Counted from the first letter of the stretch, positions 41,922 to 51,037 are shown. The stretch is 64,000 nt of DNA from Bradyrhizobium frederickii (GCF_004570865.1 NZ_SPQS01000002.1:310001-374000), one strand, 5' to 3'. Translations and numbers: made by a program. Notes: generated from the letters alone by a model not told the origin.

Positions 41922-42770
41922 ATGATCACGGGCCTCGATCATGTCGTCGTTCTGGTGAGGGACATCGGGGCGGCCAAGGCGGCCTACCAGACGCTGCTCG
42001 CCCGCGCGCCGGCCTGGCAGAACTCGGGCGAGGGCGCCGATCGCGTGCTGTTCACCCTCGCAAACATGACGATCGAGTTGATGGCGCCGAGCGGCTTCAG
42101 CGTGACGGCGGATCGCATGCGGGCACTGCTCGATGACCAGGAGGGGGTGCTCGCCAGCCTGTGCTTTCGTGTCGCGGACATGAGCCGGATGCACCGGCGG
42201 CTGGAGCGGGTGGCCCTGAACCCCGATCCGGTCGCCGAGGTCGAAAGCAGCGACACGGAAACAGGCAACGTCCTGCACTGGAAGCGCACACGCGCCGCCA
42301 CGGAACTCACGCGCGGCGTGCGCATGTTCTTCCTCGAGCTGGCCGACGAGCGCCCGCTCTCGGTCGCCACCGACATCGCGCCGATCGACGCGCTCGACCA
42401 CGTCGTGGTCACCACCGAGGATTCCGAACGTGCCGCTGCGCTCTACGGCGCGCGGCTCGGCCTCGATCTGGCGCTCGACCGCTCCCACCAGGACTGGGGC
42501 CAGCTGATGTTCTTCCGCTGCGGCGACCTCATCGTCGAGGTGGTCCGCCGGCCGGTCGCCGGCAGTGACCTCGCGCATGACCGTCTGTGGGGCCTGAGCT
42601 GGCGTGTCGCCGACATCGACGCCACCCGCGCCCGCCTGATCGCTGCCGGCCTCGACGTCAGCGAAGTGCGCAACGGCCGCAAGCCGGGCACGCGGATCAT
42701 GACGGTGCGGAGCGGCACCTGCGGCGTGCAGACGGTGCTCTTGGAGCGCTCGCCGAAGCCGGTGGAGTGA
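41922..42770 (+). CDS. VOC/glyoxalase-like domain protein
   Basis: This 282-residue protein holds two beta-alpha-beta modules: an N-terminal glyoxalase-like domain (GLDHVVVLVRDIGAAKAAY...) and a second from about residue 155 (ALDHVVVTTEDSERAAALY...LIVEVVRRP). VOC proteins include dioxygenases, glyoxalases and resistance proteins. The His of each LDHVVV segment and Glu in IVEVV could bind metal. The start is set by AAGGGGGAAGA before the ATG. Function unknown. Confidence 0.85.
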   Translation: MITGLDHVVVLVRDIGAAKAAYQTLLARAPAWQNSGEGADRVLFTLANMTIELMAPSGFSVTADRMRALLDDQEGVLASLCFRVADMSRMHRRLERVALNPDPVAEVESSDTETGNVLHWKRTRAATELTRGVRMFFLELADERPLSVATDIAPIDALDHVVVTTEDSERAAALYGARLGLDLALDRSHQDWGQLMFFRCGDLIVEVVRRPVAGSDLAHDRLWGLSWRVADIDATRARLIAAGLDVSEVRNGRKPGTRIMTVRSGTCGVQTVLLERSPKPVE

Positions 42771-42778
42771 GGGACTCC

Positions 42779-42901
42779 CGTAGGGTGGGCAAAGCGACTT
42801 GTCCGCCGTAGCTCGCAGAGCGAAGGCGGAAGCGTGCCCACGTCTTGGCTGCTCGACGAGAAGACGTGGGCACGGCGCTTTGCGCCTTTGCCCACCCTAC
42901 G
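42779..42901. repeat. Dispersed palindromic repeat, family B (extended copy)
   Basis: The ends CGTAGGGTGGGCAAAG and CTTTGCCCACCCTACG match the other two copies, but the centre is longer, with the inner pair CACGTCTT...AAGACGTG. It lies between the VOC gene and the TetR gene, which point the same way. Confidence 0.9.
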
Positions 42902-42952
42902 AAACTGCGTTCGGGGCACGAGATCGTTCTCAAATGCTCGCCCGCATGATAC

Positions 42953-43690
42953 ATGCGATGGACAACCCAGCGAGCACCCGGTTTGGCGAAGACAAAGCGA
43001 ACTCTGAAATGGCAGCGCGATCCCGAAGGGATGCGGCTGCGCATTCTCGAAGCCGCCAAGCAGGAGTTTTCCGCCCATGGTCTCGCCGGTGCGCGGGTCG
43101 ACCGCATTGCGGCCAAGGCCGGCGCCAACAAGCGCATGCTGTACTATCACGTCGGCAACAAGGACGAGCTCTACCTCGCGGTGCTCGAAGGCGCCTATGA
43201 CAAGATCCGCAGCGAGGAGCGGGGGCTCGATCTCGAACATCTCGATCCGCCCGAGGCGATCAGACGGCTGATCGAGTTCACCTGGAATTACTTCCTGCGC
43301 AATCCCGAATTCCTGTCGCTGCTCCAGACCGAGAACCTCGCGCGCGCCAAGCACCTGAAGAAATCGACCAAGGTCAAGTCGATGCACTCGCCCTTCGTCG
43401 AGATGATCCGCACCGTGGTGCGGCGGGGCGTCGATAGCGGCGACTTCCAGGTCGCGGTCGACCCGGTGCAGCTCTATATCTCGATCGCGGCGCTCAGCTT
43501 CTTCTACCTCTCCAATTCGGCGACGCTCAGCGTCATCTTCGGCCGCGATCTGCTCGACAAGAAGGCCAAGGACGAGCGGCTGGCGCACATGGTGGGCCTC
43601 GTGCTGGCTGCGCTGACGGGACAGTCCGTTGCCTTGTTCGAGATCGCCAAGGCGCCGAAGTCGCGCGCTGCGGTGCCGCAGACGGTTTAG
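42953..43690 (+). CDS. TetR-family transcriptional regulator
   Basis: This 245-residue regulator has the N-terminal HTH of the TetR family (RILEAAKQEFSAHGLAGARVDRIAAKAGANKRMLYYHVGNKDELY) and an all-helical ligand domain resembling TetR_C_33/AcrR-like groups. The first ATG of the frame is at 42953, without a strong ribosome-binding site. It is upstream of the NMT1-type ABC transporter and oriented with it, separated by two repeats, so it may control that cluster. Confidence 0.9.
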   Translation: MRWTTQRAPGLAKTKRTLKWQRDPEGMRLRILEAAKQEFSAHGLAGARVDRIAAKAGANKRMLYYHVGNKDELYLAVLEGAYDKIRSEERGLDLEHLDPPEAIRRLIEFTWNYFLRNPEFLSLLQTENLARAKHLKKSTKVKSMHSPFVEMIRTVVRRGVDSGDFQVAVDPVQLYISIAALSFFYLSNSATLSVIFGRDLLDKKAKDERLAHMVGLVLAALTGQSVALFEIAKAPKSRAAVPQTV

Positions 43691-43703
43691 CCAAGCTCCT
43701 CGC

Positions 43704-43803
43704 TGTCATTGCCCGCGAAGGCGGGCAATCCAGTATTCCAGAGACGCCGGCGGTTTACGAAGAGCCGCGGCGTACTGGATTCCCCGCTTTCGCGGGGAAT
43801 GAC
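43704..43803. repeat. Dispersed palindromic repeat, family E (GTCATTGCCCGCG ends)
   Basis: GTCATTGCCCGCGAAGGCGGGCAAT at the left and ATTCCCCGCTTTCGCGGGGAATGAC-like sequence at the right form hairpins, and the inner CCAGTA/TACTGG pair. It lies just after the TetR gene and next to a family A copy. Confidence 0.8.
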
Positions 43804-43818
43804 ATTGAGGGTGGGCGG

Positions 43819-43950
43819 TCTCGTGCCCCGGACGCAGCGCAACGCCTCTTGGCGGTGCGCTGCTGAGCCGGGGCCCATGCATCCATGGAGCACGTGGCAT
43901 CTGGATCCCCGGCTCTGCGCTACAGCTGCAGCGCGTCCGGGACACGAGAG
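43819..43950. repeat. Dispersed palindromic repeat, family A
   Basis: The ends TCTCGTGCCCCGGACGC and GCGTCCGGGACACGAGA are inverted, as in the copy at 18738-18891. Together with the family E copy it fills most of the 384-bp gap before the ABC permease gene; the remaining ~120 bp (43951-44074) would hold the transporter promoter, with no motif I could assign. Confidence 0.85.
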
Positions 43951-44074
43951 CGCCGGCTCCGCCACGCCTACCGCCAGGAACCCGCCGGCAAATCGTCACA
44001 GGGAAAGCTCTGGACAGTATTTATCCAACGGGTTAATTTCTCCCCACAACGAAGAAGACTGCCGGGAGTGGAAA

Positions 44075-44884
44075 TTGGCCGAGCCGAAGCCGCAAAACGC
44101 TGTCTCCAAACTGCTGAATGCAGCCTGGGTTCGGCCGTTCTTGTTCCTGGTCTTCATCGTCGTCGCCTGGGATCTGGCCATCCGGCTGTTCAGGATTCCC
44201 GCCTACCAGATCCCGTCGCCGCTCGACGTCGTTGCCGTGCTGCGCACCGAATGGCCGGAACTGCTGCGGCAGTCCTGGCCGACGACCTATGCGACCGTCT
44301 GCGGCTTCCTGCTGTCGGCGCTGTTCGGCATTCCCGTCGCGATGCTGATCGCGGGCTCAAAGACGGTGGAGAGCTACGTCTATCCGCTGCTGGTGTTCTC
44401 CCAATCCGTACCGAAGATCGCGATCGCGCCGCTGTTCGTGGTCTGGTTCGGTTTCGGCATCATTCCGAAGGTGATTTCCGCGTTCCTGCTCGGCTTCTTT
44501 CCCGTGGTCGTCTCGGCCGTGCAGGGCTTCAAATCGGTCGACCCCGACATGGTCGATCTCGCCCGCGCCATGCAGGGCAGCCGTTTTCAGGTGTTCCGCG
44601 CGGTGAACCTGCCGCATGCGCTGCCGGCGATCTTCTCCGGCCTCAAGGTCTCGGTGACGCTCGCCGTGGTCGGCGCTGTCGTCGGGGAGTTCGTCGGCTC
44701 CAATTCCGGCATCGGCTACGTCATGCAGCGCTCGATCGGCACGTTCGACCTGCCGACGATGTTCGCGGCGCTCGTGATCCTCGCGCTGCTCGGCGTGGTC
44801 CTGTTCTGGATCGTGGACCGGATCGAGAAGCTGGTCATTCCCTGGCATGTCAGCCAGCGCGAGGACGTGATCTTTGCATCCTGA
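44075..44884 (+). CDS. ABC transporter permease (NMT1/SsuC-type system)
   Basis: This 269-residue permease has about six membrane segments and the EAA loop region (DPDMVDLARAMQGSRFQVFRAVNLPHALPAIFSGLKVS). It belongs to the SsuC/TauC/ThiX-like group that works with NMT1-type binding proteins. The start is inferred to be a TTG at 44075, preceded by CCGGGAGTGGAAA, because no ATG stands near the first membrane segment. It is followed by a binding protein and an ATPase gene. Confidence 0.88.
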   Translation: MAEPKPQNAVSKLLNAAWVRPFLFLVFIVVAWDLAIRLFRIPAYQIPSPLDVVAVLRTEWPELLRQSWPTTYATVCGFLLSALFGIPVAMLIAGSKTVESYVYPLLVFSQSVPKIAIAPLFVVWFGFGIIPKVISAFLLGFFPVVVSAVQGFKSVDPDMVDLARAMQGSRFQVFRAVNLPHALPAIFSGLKVSVTLAVVGAVVGEFVGSNSGIGYVMQRSIGTFDLPTMFAALVILALLGVVLFWIVDRIEKLVIPWHVSQREDVIFAS

Positions 44885-44941
44885 CTAGGACAACGAACGG
44901 CCACCAACGGCCGACGTAACAGACGGCAAGGGAGAGAAGCG

Positions 44942-45934
44942 ATGAAGCGGTTGATTGGGGCTGTCTCAGCGGTGCTGATGGTTCTTGCGGCCATGCCGGC
45001 CCAGGCGGCCGACAAGGTCGTGCTGATGCTGAACTGGTACGTCTATGGCGAGCACGCGCCGTTCTATTACGGCAAGGCCAAGGGCATCTACGCGGCCGAG
45101 GGCATCGAGCTCGAGATCCAGGAAGGCCGCGGGTCGGCCGCCACCACGCAGGCCGTCGCGGCGAAGACCGCCGATTTCGGCTATGTCGACGTCCCCACCA
45201 TGATGCGCGCCGCGATCAAGGGGGCGCCGGTGATTGCGACCGGCGTGCTGCTGCAGACCTCGCCAATGTCCGCCATGGGCTTCGCCGACAAGAACATCAG
45301 GAAGCCGGAAGACATCAAGGGCAAGACGGTGGCGATCACGCCGGCGGATTCCATGACCCAGATCTGGCCGCTGTTCCTGAAGAAGACCGGCCTGAAGGAG
45401 AGCGACTTCCAGACGGTCGCCGGCGACGGCCAGACCAAGCTCAACGCCGTCATCAACGGTCAGGCTGATCTGCTGCTCGGCTACGTCATGGACCAGTCGA
45501 TGAAGATCAAGGACGCCACCGGCAAGGACGTTTATCCGATCAAGTTCGCCGACTACGGCATCAACATGGTCTCCTCCGGCATCATCGCAAACACCGACTA
45601 CGTGAAGGCCAATGCCGACCTCGTCCGCCGCTTCATGTCGGCGACCACGAAAGCGGTCGAAGCCGCCGAGAAGGAGCCGAAGGCGGCGGCGCAATCGATT
45701 CTCGATGCCAACCCCAAGGGCGGCAAGATCGACACGTTGACGCAAGGTTTCGAGCTGACCATTCCGCTCTATCGGACCGCGGACACCAAGGGCAAGCGTC
45801 CGTTCCAGGTCACCGACCAGAACATGACGGATTCGGTCAATCTGATGGTCGAATATGGCGGGCTCGACGCCAAGGCCAAGGACAACCCGAAGGCGTTCTA
45901 CACCAACGATTATCTGCCGAAGAGCGGCTCGTGA
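44942..45934 (+). CDS. ABC transporter substrate-binding protein, NMT1/ThiY-like
   Basis: This 330-residue periplasmic binding protein has a Sec signal peptide (MKRLIGAVSAVLMVLAAMPAQA, cleaved before ADK). The mature part has the NMT1 pattern: LMLNWYVYGEHAPFYYGKAKGIYAAEGIELEI, then TQAVAAKTADFGYVD and GKTVAITPADS. Relatives bind pyrimidines, riboflavin precursors, sulfonates or aromatic acids. The substrate here is unknown; the downstream sugar-type enzymes make a polyol or sugar-like compound possible. The ATG follows AGGGAGAGAAGCG. Confidence 0.9.
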   Translation: MKRLIGAVSAVLMVLAAMPAQAADKVVLMLNWYVYGEHAPFYYGKAKGIYAAEGIELEIQEGRGSAATTQAVAAKTADFGYVDVPTMMRAAIKGAPVIATGVLLQTSPMSAMGFADKNIRKPEDIKGKTVAITPADSMTQIWPLFLKKTGLKESDFQTVAGDGQTKLNAVINGQADLLLGYVMDQSMKIKDATGKDVYPIKFADYGINMVSSGIIANTDYVKANADLVRRFMSATTKAVEAAEKEPKAAAQSILDANPKGGKIDTLTQGFELTIPLYRTADTKGKRPFQVTDQNMTDSVNLMVEYGGLDAKAKDNPKAFYTNDYLPKSGS

Positions 45935-45950
45935 GCGATCATTCTCCGCT

Positions 45951-46068
45951 GTCGTCCCTGCGAACGCAGGGACCCATAACCACCGGTCTCAATTGGTGCG
46001 GAAGGTCTCTCCCCGCGTGCCCGAACGCGTCGGCACGGCGTATGGGTCCCTGCGTTCGCAGGGACGAC
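45951..46068. repeat. Dispersed palindromic repeat, family F, inside the ABC operon
   Basis: GTCGTCCCTGCGAACGCAGGGACCC at the left is matched by GGGTCCCTGCGTTCGCAGGGACGAC-like sequence at the right, so each end is itself a hairpin and the ends also pair. It sits in the 151-bp gap between the binding-protein and ATPase genes of one transporter operon and may lower expression of the ATPase relative to the binding protein. Confidence 0.88.
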
Positions 46069-46085
46069 GGGTGGAGAGGGCTGCG

Positions 46086-46931
46086 ATGAGTCCTGCGACC
46101 AAACCAATCGATGTCAGCACACCGGCCGCGCATCTGAGACTGGTGAGCGACCGGGCGGGCGATGCATCAGGCATCAAGCTGTCCGGCGTGTCCAAGACCT
46201 ATCGGACCCGCGACGGCGACGTGCCGTCGCTGCGGCCGCTCGATTTCCACATCAATGACGGCGAGTTCTTCGTCGTGGTCGGCCCAAGCGGCTGCGGCAA
46301 GTCGACCTTGCTCAAGCTGATCTCGGGATTGCTGGCGCCGACATCGGGCGAGATCCTGGTCGAGGGCGAGAAGGTGACGGCGCCGCACGGCAATGTCGGC
46401 ATCGTGTTCCAGAACGCGCTGCTGCTGCCATGGCGCAACATCCTCAACAACGTGATGCTGCCGATCGACATGAAGCGGCTGCCGCGGCCGCAATATCTCG
46501 ATCGCGCCAAATCGCTCCTAAGACTGGTTGGGCTCGAAGGCTTCGAGAAGAAGCTGCCCTGGCAGCTCTCCGGCGGCATGCAGCAGCGCGCTTCGATCTG
46601 CCGCGCGCTGGTGCACGATCCCAAGATCATGCTGATGGACGAGCCGTTCGGCGCACTCGATGCGCTGACGCGCGAACGCATGAATGTCGAATTGATGCGG
46701 ATCCAGCGCGAGACCAGGAAGACGGTGCTGCTGATCACGCATTCGATTCCCGAGGCGGTGTTCCTCGCCGACCGCGTGCTTGTGATGACCGAGCGGCCCG
46801 GCGCGGTGGCCGCGATCTACGACGTACCGCTGCCGCGCCCACGCTCGCTCGACGCGATGGCCGATCCTGTGTTTACCGAGCTCGTGCAGCGAATCCGCAA
46901 GCACTTCTTCTCGCAAGGTACGTTGGATTAG
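46086..46931 (+). CDS. ABC transporter ATP-binding protein (NMT1-type system)
   Basis: This 281-residue ATPase has Walker A GPSGCGKST (66-74), Q-loop FQN, signature LSGGMQQR (161-168), Walker B IMLMDEP (181-187) and the switch His in ITHSIPEA. It is of the SsuB/TauB group and powers the permease at 44075. The ATG at 46086 follows GGAGAGGGCTGCG, and the ~25 residues before the ATPase domain are an extension. A palindromic repeat separates it from the binding-protein gene. Confidence 0.9.
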   Translation: MSPATKPIDVSTPAAHLRLVSDRAGDASGIKLSGVSKTYRTRDGDVPSLRPLDFHINDGEFFVVVGPSGCGKSTLLKLISGLLAPTSGEILVEGEKVTAPHGNVGIVFQNALLLPWRNILNNVMLPIDMKRLPRPQYLDRAKSLLRLVGLEGFEKKLPWQLSGGMQQRASICRALVHDPKIMLMDEPFGALDALTRERMNVELMRIQRETRKTVLLITHSIPEAVFLADRVLVMTERPGAVAAIYDVPLPRPRSLDAMADPVFTELVQRIRKHFFSQGTLD

Positions 46932-46972
46932 GCGATGCGATCACTCCGGAGCGCAACCACAAGGACGGTGCG

Positions 46973-47091
46973 CTCCCTCCCCCGCTTGCGGGGGAGGGCT
47001 GGGGAGAGGGTGTTTCCGCTGCAAAGACTCTCCAAGAGGATAGAACCCTCACCCGGCACTTCGTGCCGACCTCTCCCGCAAGCGGGAGAGG
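46973..47091. repeat. Dispersed palindromic repeat, family D
   Basis: CTCCCTCCCCCGCTTGCGGGGGAGGG at the left and CTCTCCCGCAAGCGGGAGAGG at the right are hairpins that also pair with each other in part; ACCCGGCACTTCGTGCCGACCT lies between. It separates the ABC ATPase gene from the enolase-superfamily gene and resembles the copy at 39733-39878. Confidence 0.85.
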
Positions 47092-47133
47092 TGCACCGCC
47101 TCCGCGGCCAGCTTTGTGGGACCAACTAACACC

Positions 47134-48531
47134 ATGCCAGCCCGCCTGAAGCTGCGAGACATCGCCCTGTTCGAACGTCCCGTGCAGTTCGCGCGGCCGT
47201 TTCGCTTCGGCGCGATCACCATCAACGCGACGCCGCAGCTGTTCGTGCGAGTCGAGATCGAGGTCGAGGGCAGGGGCGTTGCGGTCGGTGCCAGCGCCGA
47301 ATTGCTGGTGCCAAAATGGTTCGACAAGCGGCCGGAGCTGTCGCCGGCGCAGACGGTCGATGGGCTGCGACGGTCGCTGGAGATCGCGCGCGGGCTCTAT
47401 CTGGCGCGCACCGGCTACCAGACCGCGTTCGATCTGCATGCATCCTGCATCGGGGCCCAGGTCGCGACCTGCGCGAAGAAAAACATTCCGCCGCTTGCCG
47501 CGGCTTACGGCCCGGCGGAGATCGACAAGGCGATCCTCGATGCACTGCTGCGCTGCGTCGAGACCAGCTTCTTCGACGGCATGGCTGCGAACGTCGCCGG
47601 CATCGATGCCCGGCTTTCTCCTGACCTGAGCGAGAGGGACATCAGGACGTTTCTCTCCGGCCGGATGCCGCTGCAGCGCGTTGCCATCAGGCATACGGTC
47701 GGCCTCGATGATGTCGTTGAGGGCGAGGGCGGCGTTGCCGATCCGCGCGGGAACGCTGGTGCACGCTACTTCAAGCTCAAGCTGTCGGGCGATCCCGTAG
47801 CCGATGCCGCGCGCCTGGTGCGGATCGGCAAGGAGCTCGATACGCTCGGTCGCGACGCCAGGGTAACGCTCGACGCCAACGAGCAATATGCCGACCTCGC
47901 CGCGCTACAGGCGCTGATGGATCGGCTCGATCACGATCCCGCATTGCGCCCGATCGCTTCGCGCCTGCTCTATGTCGAGCAGCCGATGCCGCGCGACATC
48001 ACGCGGCAATCGCCGCTCGGCTCGCTCCGCGCCCGTGATTTCATCATCGACGAAGCGGACGATACCTACGATGCCTTTCCGGCCGCCCGGGCGCTCGGCT
48101 ATCGCGGCATCTCATCGAAGTCCTGCAAGGGCCTCTACAAATCCATCGTCAATGCCACGCGCGCCGCAAAATGGAGCGCGGACGGCGAGAGGTTCTTCGT
48201 CACCGGCGAGGACCTCACCTGCCAGGCCGGGCTTGCCGTGCAGCAGGACCTCGCCCTCGGCGCCTTCATCGGCGTCACCCATGCCGAGCGCAACGGCCAC
48301 CACTATGTCGACGGCTTTGGCGAGGCGCCCGCCGCGGAAGCGCAAGCCTTCGCCGTCGCGCATCCCGATCGCTATTCCGATGCCGGACAAGGCATCCGCC
48401 TCTGCATTCACGACGGCGATCTCCTGACGGGATCGCTTCATGCTGCGGGCTTTGCGACCTCGGTCCATCCGGACTGGTCGGCGCTTCGCCCGCTCCAACA
48501 GCCAAAATCACTTCAGGAGCATCTGGCATGA
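47134..48531 (+). CDS. Enolase-superfamily (mandelate racemase-like) protein
   Basis: This 465-residue protein has the capping domain and TIM barrel of the enolase superfamily. Candidate active-site residues are the KxK pair Lys214/Lys216 (YFKLKL), metal ligands Asp247 (LDANE), Glu282 (VEQP) and Asp306/Glu307 (IDEAD), and Lys329 (SSKSCKG). Such enzymes abstract a proton next to a carboxylate and usually dehydrate sugar acids. It is longer than typical members (~370-400 residues) in its middle part. Its stop overlaps the next start (ATGA). Confidence 0.85.
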   Translation: MPARLKLRDIALFERPVQFARPFRFGAITINATPQLFVRVEIEVEGRGVAVGASAELLVPKWFDKRPELSPAQTVDGLRRSLEIARGLYLARTGYQTAFDLHASCIGAQVATCAKKNIPPLAAAYGPAEIDKAILDALLRCVETSFFDGMAANVAGIDARLSPDLSERDIRTFLSGRMPLQRVAIRHTVGLDDVVEGEGGVADPRGNAGARYFKLKLSGDPVADAARLVRIGKELDTLGRDARVTLDANEQYADLAALQALMDRLDHDPALRPIASRLLYVEQPMPRDITRQSPLGSLRARDFIIDEADDTYDAFPAARALGYRGISSKSCKGLYKSIVNATRAAKWSADGERFFVTGEDLTCQAGLAVQQDLALGAFIGVTHAERNGHHYVDGFGEAPAAEAQAFAVAHPDRYSDAGQGIRLCIHDGDLLTGSLHAAGFATSVHPDWSALRPLQQPKSLQEHLA

Positions 48532-49679
48532 CCACCCAACGCCTCGGCCTCATCATGAACGGCGTCACCGGCCGCATGGGGCTCAACCAGCACCTGATCC
48601 GCTCGATCGTCGCGATCCGCGACCAGGGCGGCGTCCGCCTGAAGAACGGCGATCGCGTGATGCCCGATCCGATCCTGGTCGGCCGGAGCGCCGAGAAGGT
48701 CGAGGCGCTCGCCAAGCGCTTCAACATCACGCGCTGGACCACCGACCTCGACGCGGCACTGGCCGACAACAACGACACCATGTTCTTCGATGCCGCGACC
48801 ACGCAGGCGCGGCCGGGACTTCTGACCCAGGCCATCAATGCCGGCAAGCACGTCTATTGCGAGAAGCCGATCGCGACGAATCTCGAGGAAGCCGTCGAGG
48901 TCGTCAAGCTCGCCAACGCCAAGGGCGTCAAGCACGGCACGGTGCAGGACAAGCTGTTCCTGCCCGGCTTGAAGAAGATCGCCTTCCTGCGCGATTCCGG
49001 CTTCTTCGGTCGCATCCTCTCGGTGCGCGGCGAGTTCGGCTATTGGGTGTTCGAGGGCGGCTGGCAGGAGGCGCAGCGGCCGTCCTGGAACTATCGCAGC
49101 GAGGACGGCGGCGGCATCATCCTCGACATGGTCTGCCACTGGCGCTACGTGCTCGACAACCTCTTCGGCAACGTCCAGAGCGTGGTCTGCATCGGCAACA
49201 CCGATATCCCCGAGCGCTTTGACGAGCAGGGCAAGAGGTACAAGGCGACCGCCGACGATTCCGCCTACGCGACCTTCCAGCTCGAAGGCGGCGTCATCGC
49301 GCACATCAACATGTCCTGGGTGACGCGCGTCTATCGCGACGACCTCGTCACCTTCCAGGTCGACGGCACCCACGGCTCGGCGGTCGCCGGCCTCACCGAC
49401 TGCATGATCCAGGCGCGGCAGGCGACCCCGAGGCCGGTGTGGAATCCCGACGAGAAGCGTCTGCACGATTTCTACGGCGACTGGCAGAAGCTGCCCGACA
49501 ACGTCAGCTACGACAACGGCTTCAAAGAGCAGTGGGAGATGTTCATCCGCCATGTCTACGAGGATGCGCCCTACAAGTTCACGCTGCTCGAAGGCGCCAA
49601 GGGCGTGCAGCTCGCCGAATGCGCGCTGAAAAGCTGGAAGGAGCGGCGCTGGATCGACGTCGCCCCGATCAAGGCGTGA
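48528..49679 (+). CDS. Gfo/Idh/MocA-family oxidoreductase
   Basis: This 383-residue NAD(P)-dependent oxidoreductase has an N-terminal Rossmann domain and the family EKP motif (YCEKPIATNLEEA) with the catalytic Lys, and a C-terminal substrate domain with Asp/His (GGIILDMVCHW). The Rossmann Gly-rich loop is atypical (MNGVTGRMG). Relatives oxidise inositols, glucose-derived sugars or anhydrosugars. It overlaps the enolase-superfamily gene by 4 bp (ATGA), which indicates coupled translation and a shared pathway. Confidence 0.88.
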   Translation: MTTQRLGLIMNGVTGRMGLNQHLIRSIVAIRDQGGVRLKNGDRVMPDPILVGRSAEKVEALAKRFNITRWTTDLDAALADNNDTMFFDAATTQARPGLLTQAINAGKHVYCEKPIATNLEEAVEVVKLANAKGVKHGTVQDKLFLPGLKKIAFLRDSGFFGRILSVRGEFGYWVFEGGWQEAQRPSWNYRSEDGGGIILDMVCHWRYVLDNLFGNVQSVVCIGNTDIPERFDEQGKRYKATADDSAYATFQLEGGVIAHINMSWVTRVYRDDLVTFQVDGTHGSAVAGLTDCMIQARQATPRPVWNPDEKRLHDFYGDWQKLPDNVSYDNGFKEQWEMFIRHVYEDAPYKFTLLEGAKGVQLAECALKSWKERRWIDVAPIKA

Positions 49680-49708
49680 AGCTGAATAAGTTTCGATGTT
49701 TGCCAAGC

Positions 49709-49831
49709 CGTCATTGCGAGCGAAGCGAAGCAATCCAGCGTCCCTCTGCGGCAGCAGCCTGGATTGCTTCGTCGCGGAGTTTATCATCCGGCCGGCCGAA
49801 GGCCGGACCGGGTGGCTCCTCGCAATGACGG
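49709..49831. repeat. Dispersed palindromic repeat, family G (CCGTCATTGCGAG ends)
   Basis: The ends CCGTCATTGCGAG and CTCGCAATGACGG are exact inverted repeats; inner pairs are GAAGCAATCCAG/CTGGATTGCTTC and CCGGCCGGCCGAAGGCCGGACCGG. It lies between the Gfo/Idh/MocA and DUF993 genes, inside the presumed catabolic operon. Confidence 0.9.
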
Positions 49832-49846
49832 GGAAAGGTCTGAACC

Positions 49847-51037
49847 ATGAATAAACCCGTCCTGCCGATGTCATCATTATCATTGAAGCTTCCGAAGGCC
49901 GATCGCTCGATCGAGACCTACGGGCTGGCGGCCTCGCGCACGTTCCCGGCGAAGCTCGAGGGACCGCTGAATCGCATCGCCTTCTCCGCTGTGCACACGG
50001 TGGCCGATCCCTTCGCGGACAACGATCCCTGGCTCTCGGTTGCTGTCGACTGGGACAAGACCATCGCCTTCCGCGAGCACGTCTGGGACCTCGGCCTCGG
50101 TGTTGCCGAAGCCATGGACACCGCGCAGCGCGGCATGGGACTGGACTGGCCGACCTCGCTGGAGCTGATCACGCGCTCGGTCGGTGCCGCCAAGCGTCGC
50201 AATGCGCTGGTGTTCTCGGGTGCTGGCACCGACCATCTCGCGGTCGAGGACGCCAAGAGCCTCGACGACGTCATTCGCGCCTATGAGGAGCAGATCTCGG
50301 CGGTCGAGAAGGTCGGCGGCCGCATCATCCTGATGGCGTCGCGCGCGCTCGCGAAACTCGGCCGCAATGCCGACGATTACGCAAAAGTCTATGACCGCGT
50401 GCTGTCGCAGGTCCGCGAGCCCGTGATCATCCACTGGCTCGGCGACATGTTCGATCCGGCGTTGACGGGCTATTGGGGCACCAAAGACCTCGACAAGGCG
50501 ATGGACATTGCGGTCGCCATCATCAACGGCAACGCAGCCAAGGTCGACGGCGTCAAGGTCTCGCTGCTCGACAAGCAGCGCGAGATCGATATGCGCCGGC
50601 GCCTCGACAAGCGCATCAGGATGTATACCGGCGACGACTTCAATTACGCGGAGCTGATCGCCGGCGACGAGCAGGGGTTTTCGCATGCGCTGCTGGGCAT
50701 CTTCGATGCGATCGCGCCGGCAGCGTCCTATGCGCTGTCGCGGCTGGCGGCCGGTGACGAGGCCGGCTTCCACGATGTGCTCGGCCCGACGGTGCCGTTG
50801 TCGCGCCACATCTTCAAGGCGCCGACGCGCTTCTACAAGACGGGCGTCGTGTTCATGGCCTATCTCAACGGCCATCAGGATCATTTCACCATGGTCGGGG
50901 GACAGGAGAGCACGCGCTCCACGCTGCATCTGGCCGAGCTGTTCCGTCTGGCTGACAAGGCCGGCCTGCTCGCCAACCCCGAACTCGCGACGCGGCGGAT
51001 GAAAGCCGTGCTCGCCACCCACGGTATCGAATCCTGA
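49847..51037 (+). CDS. DUF993 protein (dihydrodipicolinate-synthase-like fold)
   Basis: This 396-residue protein matches the DUF993 family, described as DapA-like TIM-barrel proteins of unknown function. A run resembling a Schiff-base aldolase barrel is seen (VFSGAGTDHL; GGRIILMASRAL; VIIHWLGDMFDPAL; NAAKVDGVKVSLLD), with a Lys in the last segment that could be the Schiff-base residue. It would be an aldolase or lyase for a keto-sugar acid. The ATG follows GGGAAAGGTCTGAACC. It overlaps the next gene (TGATG). Confidence 0.82.
   Translation: MNKPVLPMSSLSLKLPKADRSIETYGLAASRTFPAKLEGPLNRIAFSAVHTVADPFADNDPWLSVAVDWDKTIAFREHVWDLGLGVAEAMDTAQRGMGLDWPTSLELITRSVGAAKRRNALVFSGAGTDHLAVEDAKSLDDVIRAYEEQISAVEKVGGRIILMASRALAKLGRNADDYAKVYDRVLSQVREPVIIHWLGDMFDPALTGYWGTKDLDKAMDIAVAIINGNAAKVDGVKVSLLDKQREIDMRRRLDKRIRMYTGDDFNYAELIAGDEQGFSHALLGIFDAIAPAASYALSRLAAGDEAGFHDVLGPTVPLSRHIFKAPTRFYKTGVVFMAYLNGHQDHFTMVGGQESTRSTLHLAELFRLADKAGLLANPELATRRMKAVLATHGIES

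Noticed and set aside
43704..43950. Possible CRISPR-like or insertion-sequence remnant from dense repeats
   Set aside because: The repeats are single palindromic units with different ends, with no regular spacers and no transposase frame.
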